From NCBI GenBank assembly GCA_024636135.1, contig JAGXHP010000147.1:1-18227 (forward strand): a stretch of DNA of 18,227 nt, read 5' to 3'. The stretch is from Chloroflexota bacterium. GTDB lineage: Bacteria > Chloroflexota > Limnocylindria > QHBO01. The translations under genes were made by a program, and so were the position numbers. Shown piece after piece: positions 8,152 through 13,595 of this stretch (within the stretch, counting starts at the first letter, position 1; every line of letters starts with the position of its first letter). The notes below the pieces were generated by a model. The model was not told the DNA's origin and did not search any database. It was given only the letters and a program-made list of their open reading frames with translations.

Positions 8152-8509
8152 AGCTGGTAAAGCTCGCCTTGGCCGTGTCGACCATTGCCGCGAACGCGGC
8201 CGGCTCCCGAATCGCCATGTCCGCCAGGATCTTGCGGTCCACCTCGACTCCCGCGCTCTTCAGCCCGGCGATGAAGCGGCCATACGGCAGCCCGTGCTGG
8301 CGCGATGCGGCGTTGATGCGCTCGATCCACAGGCGACGCATGTCGCGCTTGCGGTTGCGCCGATCCCGATAGGCATAGACCAGCGCATGGATCAGCGCCT
8401 CGCGCGCTGGGCGGATCAGCTTCGATCGCGTCCCGCGTCGCCCTTCGGCGCGGTTGAGCAGCTTCTTGTGGCGCTTGTGGGCGGCAACGCCCCGCTTGAC
8501 TCGGGCCAT
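8150..8509 (-). CDS. rplT: 50S ribosomal protein L20
   Basis: The 119-residue basic protein is L20, which binds 23S rRNA early in large-subunit assembly. The N-terminal MARVKRGVAAHKRHKKLL extension and the LWIERINAASRQHGLPYGRFI signature (about residues 60-80) are characteristic, and the length is standard. The ATG at 8509 lies 3 bases after the rpmI stop, with an AAGGGA ribosome site inside the rpmI 3' end. It is in the infC-rpmI-rplT operon; L20 represses this operon in E. coli and Bacillus, but no L20-binding leader was recognised here. Confidence 0.98.
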   Translation of the reverse strand: MARVKRGVAAHKRHKKLLNRAEGRRGTRSKLIRPAREALIHALVYAYRDRRNRKRDMRRLWIERINAASRQHGLPYGRFIAGLKSAGVEVDRKILADMAIREPAAFAAMVDTAKASFTS

Positions 8510-8512
8510 TGG

Positions 8513-8722
8513 CTACTTTCCCTTGCCGGCGTACGGCATCAGGCGCTCGAGCTGCGCGGTGTGCGTCGGCGACGCCTCCGTCACGCCGTCGTATCGGCGG
8601 CGCCGGCGCGCGGACTTGATCTCGAGGTGGTGGCCGCGCCATGCCTTCGGCCGGACCCACTTGCCGGATCCGGTCTTCCGATATCGCTTGGCCGTGCCCT
8701 TGTGGGTCTTCATCTTCGGCAT
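8513..8722 (-). CDS. rpmI: 50S ribosomal protein L35
   Basis: The 69-residue, Lys/Arg-rich protein begins MPKMKTHKGTAKRYRKTGSG, the conserved L35 start, and carries KSARRRRRY in the centre. It is a late-assembling component of the large ribosomal subunit. The start is ATG 8722; the frame is open upstream to 8866, but that part overlaps infC and is not L35-like. It begins 7 bases after the infC stop, with AGGA as ribosome site, and ends 3 bases before rplT. Confidence 0.97.
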   Translation of the reverse strand: MPKMKTHKGTAKRYRKTGSGKWVRPKAWRGHHLEIKSARRRRRYDGVTEASPTHTAQLERLMPYAGKGK

Positions 8723-8729
8723 AGTCGTC

Positions 8730-9392
8730 CTACGATCCCTGCTGAGCCGGCGCCTCGCTCGACGCCGGGGCGGTCGGCTCTCGTGCCGGAGCCGGACCCT
8801 TGGCGGCGATCGCGTCACCGATGGTGTCGCCGGCAGCCGCGGACGCATCCGCCTCGCCGTTCTCATTCTTCTTCTCCGGTCGCTTCTCGACCGGCGCCAT
8901 GACGATGTACATGCTTCGGCCCTCGAGCAGTGGCTGCCGCTCGATGATGCCGTGCTCGGACAGCTCTTCCGCCGTCCGGATCAGGAGGTCGCGCCCGAGG
9001 TTCGCGTGGCTGATCTCGCGTCCGCGGAAGCGGACCGTGACCTTGACGCGGTCGCCCTTGTCCAGGAACTCGGCCGCTCGTCGCGCCTTGGTTCGGAGAT
9101 CGTGGACGTCGATCTTGACGGCCAGCCGAACCTCCTTGAAGGTCTGCGACTTCTGCTTCTTCTTCTGCTCGCGCTCGCGCTTCTGCAGCTCGTACTTGTA
9201 CTGACCGTAGTCGAGGATGCGACAGACTGGCGGGACCGCGGTGGGTGCAACCTCCACGAGGTCGAGCCCCTTTTCCTGTGCCAGGGCCAGCGCCTCGGAC
9301 GTCGGCATGACGCCCAGCTGCTGTCCTTCATCGTCGATGATCCTCACCTCTCGGATTCGGATCATCTCGTTGATGCGGAGGTCCTTTGCCAG
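8730..9392 (-). CDS. infC: Translation initiation factor IF-3 (apparent CTG start)
   Basis: IF-3 binds the 30S subunit and checks start-codon/initiator-tRNA pairing. The N domain holds IREVRIIDDEGQQLGVM and PPVCRILDYGQYKYELQK. A Lys-rich linker follows, then the C domain with VRFRGREISHANLG. The conserved N-terminus continues upstream of the first ATG (9365): LAKDLRINEMIRIREVRI matches the family opening. That reading starts at CTG 9392, with AAGGAG (9408-9403) 10 bases before it, and a TGA lies a few codons further up. Rare starts (usually AUU) are a known feature of infC and allow IF-3 to repress itself. An ATC at 9374 is an alternative. The protein would have 220 residues, including an unusual acidic, Ala/Pro-rich tail of about 50 residues. 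The identity is certain; the start is inferred. Confidence 0.95.
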   Translation of the reverse strand: MAKDLRINEMIRIREVRIIDDEGQQLGVMPTSEALALAQEKGLDLVEVAPTAVPPVCRILDYGQYKYELQKREREQKKKQKSQTFKEVRLAVKIDVHDLRTKARRAAEFLDKGDRVKVTVRFRGREISHANLGRDLLIRTAEELSEHGIIERQPLLEGRSMYIVMAPVEKRPEKKNENGEADASAAAGDTIGDAIAAKGPAPAREPTAPASSEAPAQQGS

Positions 9393-9402
9393 CTTTCTTG
9401 CT

Positions 9403-9408
9403 CTCCTT
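9403..9408 (-). promoter_or_regulatory. infC ribosome binding site
   Basis: AAGGAG on the minus strand lies 10 bases before CTG 9392 and 37 bases before the first ATG (9365). The position argues against the ATG being the main start. Confidence 0.7.
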
Positions 9409-9447
9409 CAACAACAAGGCCACCTCACCGATCACGGACGGGTGGCC
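9409..9447 (-). promoter_or_regulatory. infC leader hairpin with T-rich tail
   Basis: On the minus strand GGCCACC (9447-9441) pairs perfectly with GGTGGCC (9424-9418); inside, CCG-TGAT-CGG can add a short inner stem. TTGTTGTTG follows directly (9417-9409) and then the AAGGAG ribosome site. The layout resembles a weak terminator/attenuator in the roughly 75-base leader between the predicted promoter and infC. It could be an autoregulatory element; no known leader motif was recognised. Confidence 0.5.
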
Positions 9448-9474
9448 CTGCAAACGTACGCGAAATGCCGGCGG

Positions 9475-9504
9475 ATGATACACCGAAATCGAACGGATGG
9501 TCAA
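9475..9504 (-). promoter_or_regulatory. Sigma70-type promoter for infC-rpmI-rplT
   Basis: TTGACC (9504-9499) and TATCAT (9480-9475) are separated by 18 bases on the minus strand. This is a good housekeeping promoter in otherwise GC-rich DNA. Transcription should begin near 9468, giving a leader of about 75 bases. It separates the ribosomal operon from the c-di-GMP riboswitch unit upstream. Confidence 0.7.
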
Positions 9505-9532
9505 CGCGGGCCACGTTCAGCCGGGCACCGAT

Positions 9533-9557
9533 GAGGACCGCCGAGCCGGCGGTCCTC
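9533..9557 (-). terminator. Perfect 10-bp hairpin downstream of the small ORFs
   Basis: GAGGACCGCC, a five-base loop and GGCGGTCCTC form a perfect 10-bp stem. It lies after the second small ORF and before the infC promoter. No T-run follows on either strand, so it is a T-less terminator candidate or an mRNA 3' stabiliser. It is the strongest perfect inverted repeat seen in this gap. Confidence 0.5.
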
Positions 9558-9568
9558 AGGTCGCTCCG

Positions 9569-9583
9569 GAGCCCGAAGGGCTC
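9569..9583 (-). other. 6-bp GC hairpin 8 bases after the second small ORF
   Basis: GAGCCC-TTC-GGGCTC on the minus strand sits between the second small ORF's TAA and the 10-bp hairpin. Flanking CTCAG and CTGAG can enclose it. It is probably part of the same transcript end structure. Confidence 0.4.
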
Positions 9584-9591
9584 TGAGTCGG

Positions 9592-9690
9592 TTAGTACCA
9601 GCGATGCCCGGCCCGGATCACCAGGTCGAGCGGAGCGGGCACAGTGGTCGGAGCCGTGAGGCGGTCAGAGCTGCACACGAATGCGTACAT
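9592..9690 (-). CDS. Small ORF 2, 32 residues, unknown
   Basis: ATG 9690 lies one base after the TGA of small ORF 1, and the frame ends with TAA 9594-9592. A GGTGG stretch 7 bases upstream could serve as ribosome site, and re-initiation after ORF 1 is also plausible. The peptide begins MYAFVCSSDRL, has a Pro/Thr/Ala-rich middle (TAPTTVPAPLD) and ends VIRAGHRWY. About 81% of third codon positions are G or C, consistent with coding in this genome. I do not recognise the family. It is followed by hairpins, so it looks like the last cistron of a riboswitch-controlled unit. Coding status is inferred; it is too short for certainty. Confidence 0.45.
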   Translation of the reverse strand: MYAFVCSSDRLTAPTTVPAPLDLVIRAGHRWY

Positions 9691-9691
9691 C

Positions 9692-9781
9692 TCAGTTCCA
9701 CCGCATGCCGGCAGCGAGGGAGAGGGCCATCGACGCCAGGATCGTGACGGCCCAGGTGAGTCGCGTCAGTCGGTAAGCCAC
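9692..9781 (-). CDS. Small ORF 1, 29-residue membrane peptide under riboswitch control
   Basis: GTG 9781 is 7 bases after an AGGTG ribosome site and begins the first open frame after the c-di-GMP riboswitch. The peptide has a basic start (MAYRLTRLTW), a hydrophobic stretch of about 17 residues (roughly 10-26) and a short MRWN end, so a single-pass inner-membrane peptide is likely. About 86% of third codon positions are G or C. The ribosome site lies inside a hairpin next to the aptamer, suggesting that c-di-GMP controls translation. It could also be a leader peptide for ORF 2. I recognise no family. Confidence 0.55.
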   Translation of the reverse strand: MAYRLTRLTWAVTILASMALSLAAGMRWN

Positions 9782-9788
9782 GCTTGTT

Positions 9789-9802
9789 CACCTCGATAGG
9801 TG
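9789..9802 (-). promoter_or_regulatory. Shine-Dalgarno-sequestering hairpin (riboswitch expression platform)
   Basis: CACCT (9802-9798), an ATCG loop and AGGTG (9793-9789) form a 5-bp hairpin whose 3' arm is the ribosome site of small ORF 1. It starts five bases after the aptamer's P1 stem. This is the arrangement of a translational on/off switch. Its response direction cannot be read from sequence alone. Confidence 0.6.
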
Positions 9803-9807
9803 GTTCA

Positions 9808-9899
9808 CGATCGGTGCCGGCAACCGGGCGGCCTCGGGTCCCGAGGTCCCTGGCTTTGCGTCCCCGCCTCACAGCGGGTTTGCCCTGGACGGGCGATCG
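9808..9899 (-). ncRNA. Cyclic di-GMP-I (GEMM-I) riboswitch aptamer
   Basis: The minus strand carries the GEMM-I core: CAGGGCAAACC (9887-9877), GGGACGCAAAGCC (9864-9852) and GGTTGCC (9825-9819). P1 closes through CGATCG at 9899-9894 and 9813-9808. P2 is CCCGCT/GGCGGG with a GNRA tetraloop GTGA (9872-9869). P3 is CCTCGG-GAC-CCGAGG (9846-9832). These elements match the known class I c-di-GMP aptamer (Vibrio Vc2 type). The G at the start of GGGCAAACC fits c-di-GMP rather than the cGAMP-sensing variant, which carries A there. It lies 55 bases after the DUF5317 stop and in front of two tiny ORFs. No clear promoter of its own was found, so it may be transcribed by readthrough from the upstream c-di-GMP enzyme operon. 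Confidence 0.95.
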
Positions 9900-9905
9900 A
9901 TGGAA

Positions 9906-9918
9906 GGCGATTCTCGCC
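9906..9918 (-). other. Small hairpin between DUF5317 gene and riboswitch
   Basis: GGCGA-GAA-TCGCC forms a 5-bp stem on the minus strand, 7 bases before the aptamer. It is too short and lacks a T-run to be called a terminator. It may mark the end of the upstream cistron or be accidental. Confidence 0.25.
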
Positions 9919-9953
9919 CTCGTGTGCACCGTAGGAACGCGACCGCGCTCGGA

Positions 9954-10529
9954 CTATGGCGCGTCAGTACTTCGGTGGGGGTACGTTGGTCCGAGGTTCC
10001 TCCGCGCACCACCCCTCCGCATGGCCGTGGCAATGGCCCATGCGATGCCGACGGCAATGAGCACGTCCCCGACACTGAACACGTTGGCGAACGGGAACGG
10101 GTGCGGGAGCGCGAAGATGTCGGTGAGCATCGCCAGCGCGGGCTCGTCGACCACGACGCTGTTCGAGTAGCCCGGGTTGACCGACTTGTCCAGCACCGCC
10201 ATCGCCTGCGGCGAGGCCGGCATCGATCCGCCGTTGGCGACGATCGCGACGAGGTTGCTCATCGCACCGAGGGCCACGAGCGCGAGCCCGCCGATGGCGA
10301 TGTTGCGCAGCACGACGATGAGCACGAGGGCGGTCGAGCCGAGATAGATGGGCATCCCGAGGTCACCCACACGCTCGGCCACGGGGCCGAAGAACAGGAC
10401 GACCTGCACCAATAGCCCGAACAGGGCCAGGGGCGCCCATCGGACGCGGATCTCGCCGAGACCCGCCAGCCGGCCCCCACCCACCCAGCCCGCGAGGATT
10501 CCGGCTGGCAGCGCGTAGAGCATGAACAT
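9954..10529 (-). CDS. DUF5317 family membrane protein
   Basis: The 191-residue protein has about five hydrophobic segments: residues 2-15, 31-46, 62-75, 78-95 and 155-170. The stretch SNLVAIVANGGSMPAS and the later FPFANVFSVGDVLIAVGIAW are the signature of DUF5317, an integral membrane family of unknown function found in Chloroflexota, Actinobacteria and Firmicutes. The start chosen is ATG 10529, which overlaps the stop of the GGDEF-EAL gene in TGATG, so translation is coupled; a second ATG at 10523 is possible. Coupling to a c-di-GMP enzyme upstream and a c-di-GMP riboswitch downstream suggests a role in the same signalling or envelope process. That role is inference. Confidence 0.85.
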   Translation of the reverse strand: MFMLYALPAGILAGWVGGGRLAGLGEIRVRWAPLALFGLLVQVVLFFGPVAERVGDLGMPIYLGSTALVLIVVLRNIAIGGLALVALGAMSNLVAIVANGGSMPASPQAMAVLDKSVNPGYSNSVVVDEPALAMLTDIFALPHPFPFANVFSVGDVLIAVGIAWAIATAMRRGGARRNLGPTYPHRSTDAP

Positions 10530-13162
10530 CAGTCGGCCATCGCGGTGGATGCGCCGGCAATGCGTGGCGCGATGGACGGCACCAGGCTCAGGTCCCCGAT
10601 CGGAGCTGGCCGAGCGAACAGGTAGCCCTGCCCGTACTCGCATCCCATGTCACGCAGGCGGCTGAGCTGACCGCTGTCCTCGATCCCTTCGGCAATGACC
10701 ATCAGCCCGAGCTGGCGACCGAGCGCGAGGATTGCCCCGGTGAAAGCCCATTGCTGCTCGTCGGTGGCAGGTCCAACGAAGTCCTTGGCGATCTTCAGGA
10801 TGTCCACGGGGAAGCGTCGCAGGTAGGTCAGCGACGAGTACCCGGTGCCGAAGTCATCGATCGCGATTCTCACTCCCTGCGCGCGCAGAGCGCCGAGTTT
10901 CTCGATCGTCGCCTGCGTATCGCGGAACATCGCGGTCTCCGTGATCTCGAGGACGAGCCGATCCGGGGACAGCCCGCTCGACGCGAGAACCGCCTCGACC
11001 CCGGCGAGGAAGTCGGGCTGCTGGAGCTGCACCGCCGAAACGTTGACGCTGACGAAGAAGTCGGCATCCGGGTTCGATGGACGCAGCTCCTGGAGCTCGT
11101 TCGCCGCCGTTTCCATCACGAACTGCCCGAGTGGAACGATGCTGCCCGATGCCTCCGCCAGAGCGATGAACTCCTCGGGATCGACCATGTCACGCGATGG
11201 ATGGCGCCAGCGAGCCAGCGCCTCGATCCCAACGGCACGCCCCGACTTCAGGTCAACGATGGGCTGGTGAACCACCATGAGCTCACTGCGGGCCACAGCA
11301 CCCGTGAGGGCGTTCGTCAGCTCGTGTCGGGCGATGATCGCCGCGTGGAGCATCGGATCGAACACGGCGAACTGCCGGCGTCCGTTCCCCTTCGCCGTGT
11401 ACATCGCGACGTCAGCATTGCCAAGAAGCTCATCGGCTGACTGAGCGTCACCCCGGCTTGCTGCGATGCCGATGCTGACGCCGACCGTCACCTCTCGACC
11501 GTGAACCGGGTAGGCGTCGCCGAGAACCCGGACGAGCCGCTCGGCGACGGCGACCGCGCGCTGCAGGTCCGGCTCATCGGTCATCAGGATTGCGAACTCG
11601 TCGCCACCGAGCCGCGACGCCACGTCATCGTCGCGCACACAGGCGCGGATCCGCTCGGCAACCATGATCAGCAGCTCGTCGCCGGCAGCGTGACCCAGCG
11701 TGTCGTTGACATTCTTGAAGTCGTCGAGATCCAGCAGCAGGATGACGGGACGAGCGCCATCGGGACTCGTCGTCGCGATCCTCGCCATCGCTGCCTCGGT
11801 GAACGACGCGCGGTTGGGCATGTCGGTCAGCGGGTCGTGATACGCCTGGTAACGAAGCTGCTCCTTGAGGCGCGAGAGCTCGGTGATCGACTGCTCGAGC
11901 TGGCCATTCTCGAGTGCGACGGCCGCCTGGTTGGCGAGCGTTTCGAGGAGCCTCAGATCGTCCTGGCTGAAGACCGTGCCCTCCGTCAGACGGTTGGCCA
12001 CGGTGAACAGGCCGATCACGCCGGCTTCGCCGACAAGCGGCGCAACCATCACCTGCCGCAGCGGGGTCTCCCGACCGCCCGGCGTGCGGTCAAGCGTGGC
12101 GAATCCGGCACGCCGATCGGCCACCAGCCGGTCGAGCGAAGGGTCGACCAGCATCTCCGCGATCGGCACGATCGTCTCCGACGGAGCGTCGTGCATCGAT
12201 GTCGTGCGCAGCGCGCGACTGCCCTCGGCATCGGTCCGCAGCACCAATTCTGCCAGCTCCGCGCGGAACATGGCGCGGGCGTGGTCGAGCAGTGCGACGA
12301 GAGCCACGTCGAGTTCGGGTGAGTGCTGCAGGATGCGACTCGACTGGTAGACGAGCTCGAGTCGCTCATGCTTCTCCCGCTCCGAGACCCATGCGCGGTA
12401 CGCGAGGAACAGCGTCAGGATTGGCAGCGCGAGCAGCCACAGGGCGCTCGGACTGGCCCACAGGATCGTGACGGCGACCAGGGCCAGGCTGGTGTTGGCG
12501 ACCGCCACCAGGGCTCCGAACTGGAGCATGTCCGGGAGCTTCTTGAACTGGGGTGCGCCACCCGACAGGGTGATGGCCGCCGCAATCGTCAGCGCACCGA
12601 TGACGGTGGCCGCACCCGTGGCTGCGAACGCCGCCAGGTGATCGGCCAGCGTCGGAATGCCGGCCGATGGTTCGGCGATCTGGAAGATCACCATCATCAC
12701 GACTGCCAGCAGGACGTAGTTGGCGAGGTTGAAAGCGATCTTCAGCGGGGACTGCCGCAGCAGAAGCAGCGCGGCCATCGCGCCGACCGTCAAGGCAAGG
12801 AGGTAGTCCGTCGGGCTGAGAAAGAAAAGACCGATGACCGCGGGCACCTCGGTCAGCGAAAAGGCGTGCGACTCCCGGCGGAAGTGGACCTCGATCACTT
12901 TGATGTCGGCCATCGCGAAACCGGCGGCGATTGCCAGCCACGAGATCTCGAACGGAACCGCGCGCCCCGTTCCCGCGGTCAGCGTGAGCAGGTAGATGAG
13001 GGCCGCGAGGGCCGCGAGGATGCCGGAGAAGAGCCAGACCCGTCGCGCCGGCCCGCCGAAGTCGAGGTGCGAGACGATCTCCCGCACCACGTGGCGCTGC
13101 GCGAGGACGCGACTGGTGAGAGATGTGGAAGACACTTCGCCGACATAGTGGCGAGCAAGCAC
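10529..13162 (-). CDS. Membrane-anchored GAF-GGDEF-EAL c-di-GMP enzyme
   Basis: The 877-residue protein carries about seven membrane helices (42-256), a GAF sensor domain (about 270-420), a GGDEF diguanylate cyclase domain (about 435-600) and an EAL phosphodiesterase domain (about 610-860). The cyclase looks active: DLDDFKNVND (478-487), GGDEF (519-523), and the RxxD inhibition site RDDD (510-513) exactly five residues before it. The EAL domain keeps EAL (647-649), SVNVS (Asn707), LEITE (738-742), DDFGTGYS (769-776), AEGIE (824-828) and Gln845. However, the usual LKID reads LKIA (789-792), losing an Asp that is normally conserved, so hydrolysis may be weakened. The GTG start at 13162 is the longest option; a GTG at 13135 is possible. 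It is coupled to the DUF5317 gene. Confidence 0.95.
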   Translation of the reverse strand: MLARHYVGEVSSTSLTSRVLAQRHVVREIVSHLDFGGPARRVWLFSGILAALAALIYLLTLTAGTGRAVPFEISWLAIAAGFAMADIKVIEVHFRRESHAFSLTEVPAVIGLFFLSPTDYLLALTVGAMAALLLLRQSPLKIAFNLANYVLLAVVMMVIFQIAEPSAGIPTLADHLAAFAATGAATVIGALTIAAAITLSGGAPQFKKLPDMLQFGALVAVANTSLALVAVTILWASPSALWLLALPILTLFLAYRAWVSEREKHERLELVYQSSRILQHSPELDVALVALLDHARAMFRAELAELVLRTDAEGSRALRTTSMHDAPSETIVPIAEMLVDPSLDRLVADRRAGFATLDRTPGGRETPLRQVMVAPLVGEAGVIGLFTVANRLTEGTVFSQDDLRLLETLANQAAVALENGQLEQSITELSRLKEQLRYQAYHDPLTDMPNRASFTEAAMARIATTSPDGARPVILLLDLDDFKNVNDTLGHAAGDELLIMVAERIRACVRDDDVASRLGGDEFAILMTDEPDLQRAVAVAERLVRVLGDAYPVHGREVTVGVSIGIAASRGDAQSADELLGNADVAMYTAKGNGRRQFAVFDPMLHAAIIARHELTNALTGAVARSELMVVHQPIVDLKSGRAVGIEALARWRHPSRDMVDPEEFIALAEASGSIVPLGQFVMETAANELQELRPSNPDADFFVSVNVSAVQLQQPDFLAGVEAVLASSGLSPDRLVLEITETAMFRDTQATIEKLGALRAQGVRIAIDDFGTGYSSLTYLRRFPVDILKIAKDFVGPATDEQQWAFTGAILALGRQLGLMVIAEGIEDSGQLSRLRDMGCEYGQGYLFARPAPIGDLSLVPSIAPRIAGASTAMAD

Positions 13163-13194
13163 GCCGAGCGCCGCCCACCAAAGGTACCGATCCT

Positions 13195-13209
13195 GCCCCG
13201 TACCGGGGC
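13195..13209 (-). other. Hairpin after the VOC gene
   Basis: GCCCCG-GTA-CGGGGC forms a 6-bp stem on the minus strand, 13 bases after the VOC stop. It is not followed by a T-run. It is a weak terminator candidate separating the VOC gene from the GGDEF-EAL gene; the whole gap is only 60 bases. Confidence 0.35.
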
Positions 13210-13222
13210 CTCGGCTCGCGCC

Positions 13223-13573
13223 TCAGTAGTTGTGGAAGATCGCGACGGCGCGCCCGTCGGGATCGGCTACCCGGAAGGACCGCGTGCCCTCCCAGCGGTC
13301 GCCGGACGGCGGTCCAACAAGCGCGAATCCGCGGCGTGACAGCTCCTGGGCCCAGGCGTCGACCTCGGCGGCCGTGTCGACCCGGAACCCGAGCTGGAGC
13401 CCGTCGCGCGTCGCCCGCTCCCCGCGGCGGAAGCTGAGCTCGAATCCGCCGAGCTCGAGGTCGACCCCGGTCGCGTCGTCGGCAATTCGCTTGAAGCCGA
13501 AGGCGGATTCGTAGAACTCCGCGGCGTGCTGTGGATCGGTGGACAGCAGGGCGAGCTGGCCGATCCCCCGCAT
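13223..13573 (-). CDS. VOC/glyoxalase-fold small protein
   Basis: The 116-residue protein is a single vicinal-oxygen-chelate module pair: an N-terminal half with LALLSTDPQHAAEFYESAFGFKR, and a C-terminal half ending RSFRVADPDGRAVAIFHNY, the usual beta-strand end of glyoxalase/bleomycin-resistance-like proteins. Possible metal ligands cannot be assigned safely, and the substrate is unknown. The start chosen is ATG 13573 (MRGIGQLALL), where similarity begins; a GTG nine bases upstream is also open. It lies 22 bases after thrS and may be cotranscribed with it. Family assignment is good; function is open. Confidence 0.8.
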   Translation of the reverse strand: MRGIGQLALLSTDPQHAAEFYESAFGFKRIADDATGVDLELGGFELSFRRGERATRDGLQLGFRVDTAAEVDAWAQELSRRGFALVGPPSGDRWEGTRSFRVADPDGRAVAIFHNY

Positions 13574-13595
13574 CTTTCTCACGTTGGCAGGAACC

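Noticed and set aside
9409..9600. Possible tRNA gene among the hairpins upstream of infC
   Set aside because: No cloverleaf, no TTCGA/T-arm consensus in the right place and no acceptor pairing; the hairpins stand alone.
9586..9603. GGTACTAACCGACTC-like string resembling the 3' end of 23S rRNA
   Set aside because: The similarity is only about a dozen bases, there is no rRNA around it, and it coincides with the end of small ORF 2.
9618..9929. 103-codon minus-strand open frame across the riboswitch
   Set aside because: It runs through the structured aptamer and its translation is Arg/His/Pro-rich without any motif. The two short frames downstream fit ribosome-site spacing much better.
9919..9980. 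Dedicated promoter for the riboswitch
   Set aside because: CATAGT and TACGGT could be -10 boxes, but neither has an acceptable -35 at 16-18 bases, so no promoter is claimed.
9784..10170. Plus-strand open frames over the riboswitch and DUF5317 gene
   Set aside because: They are antisense to a clear riboswitch and a recognised membrane protein, with no coding signal of their own.
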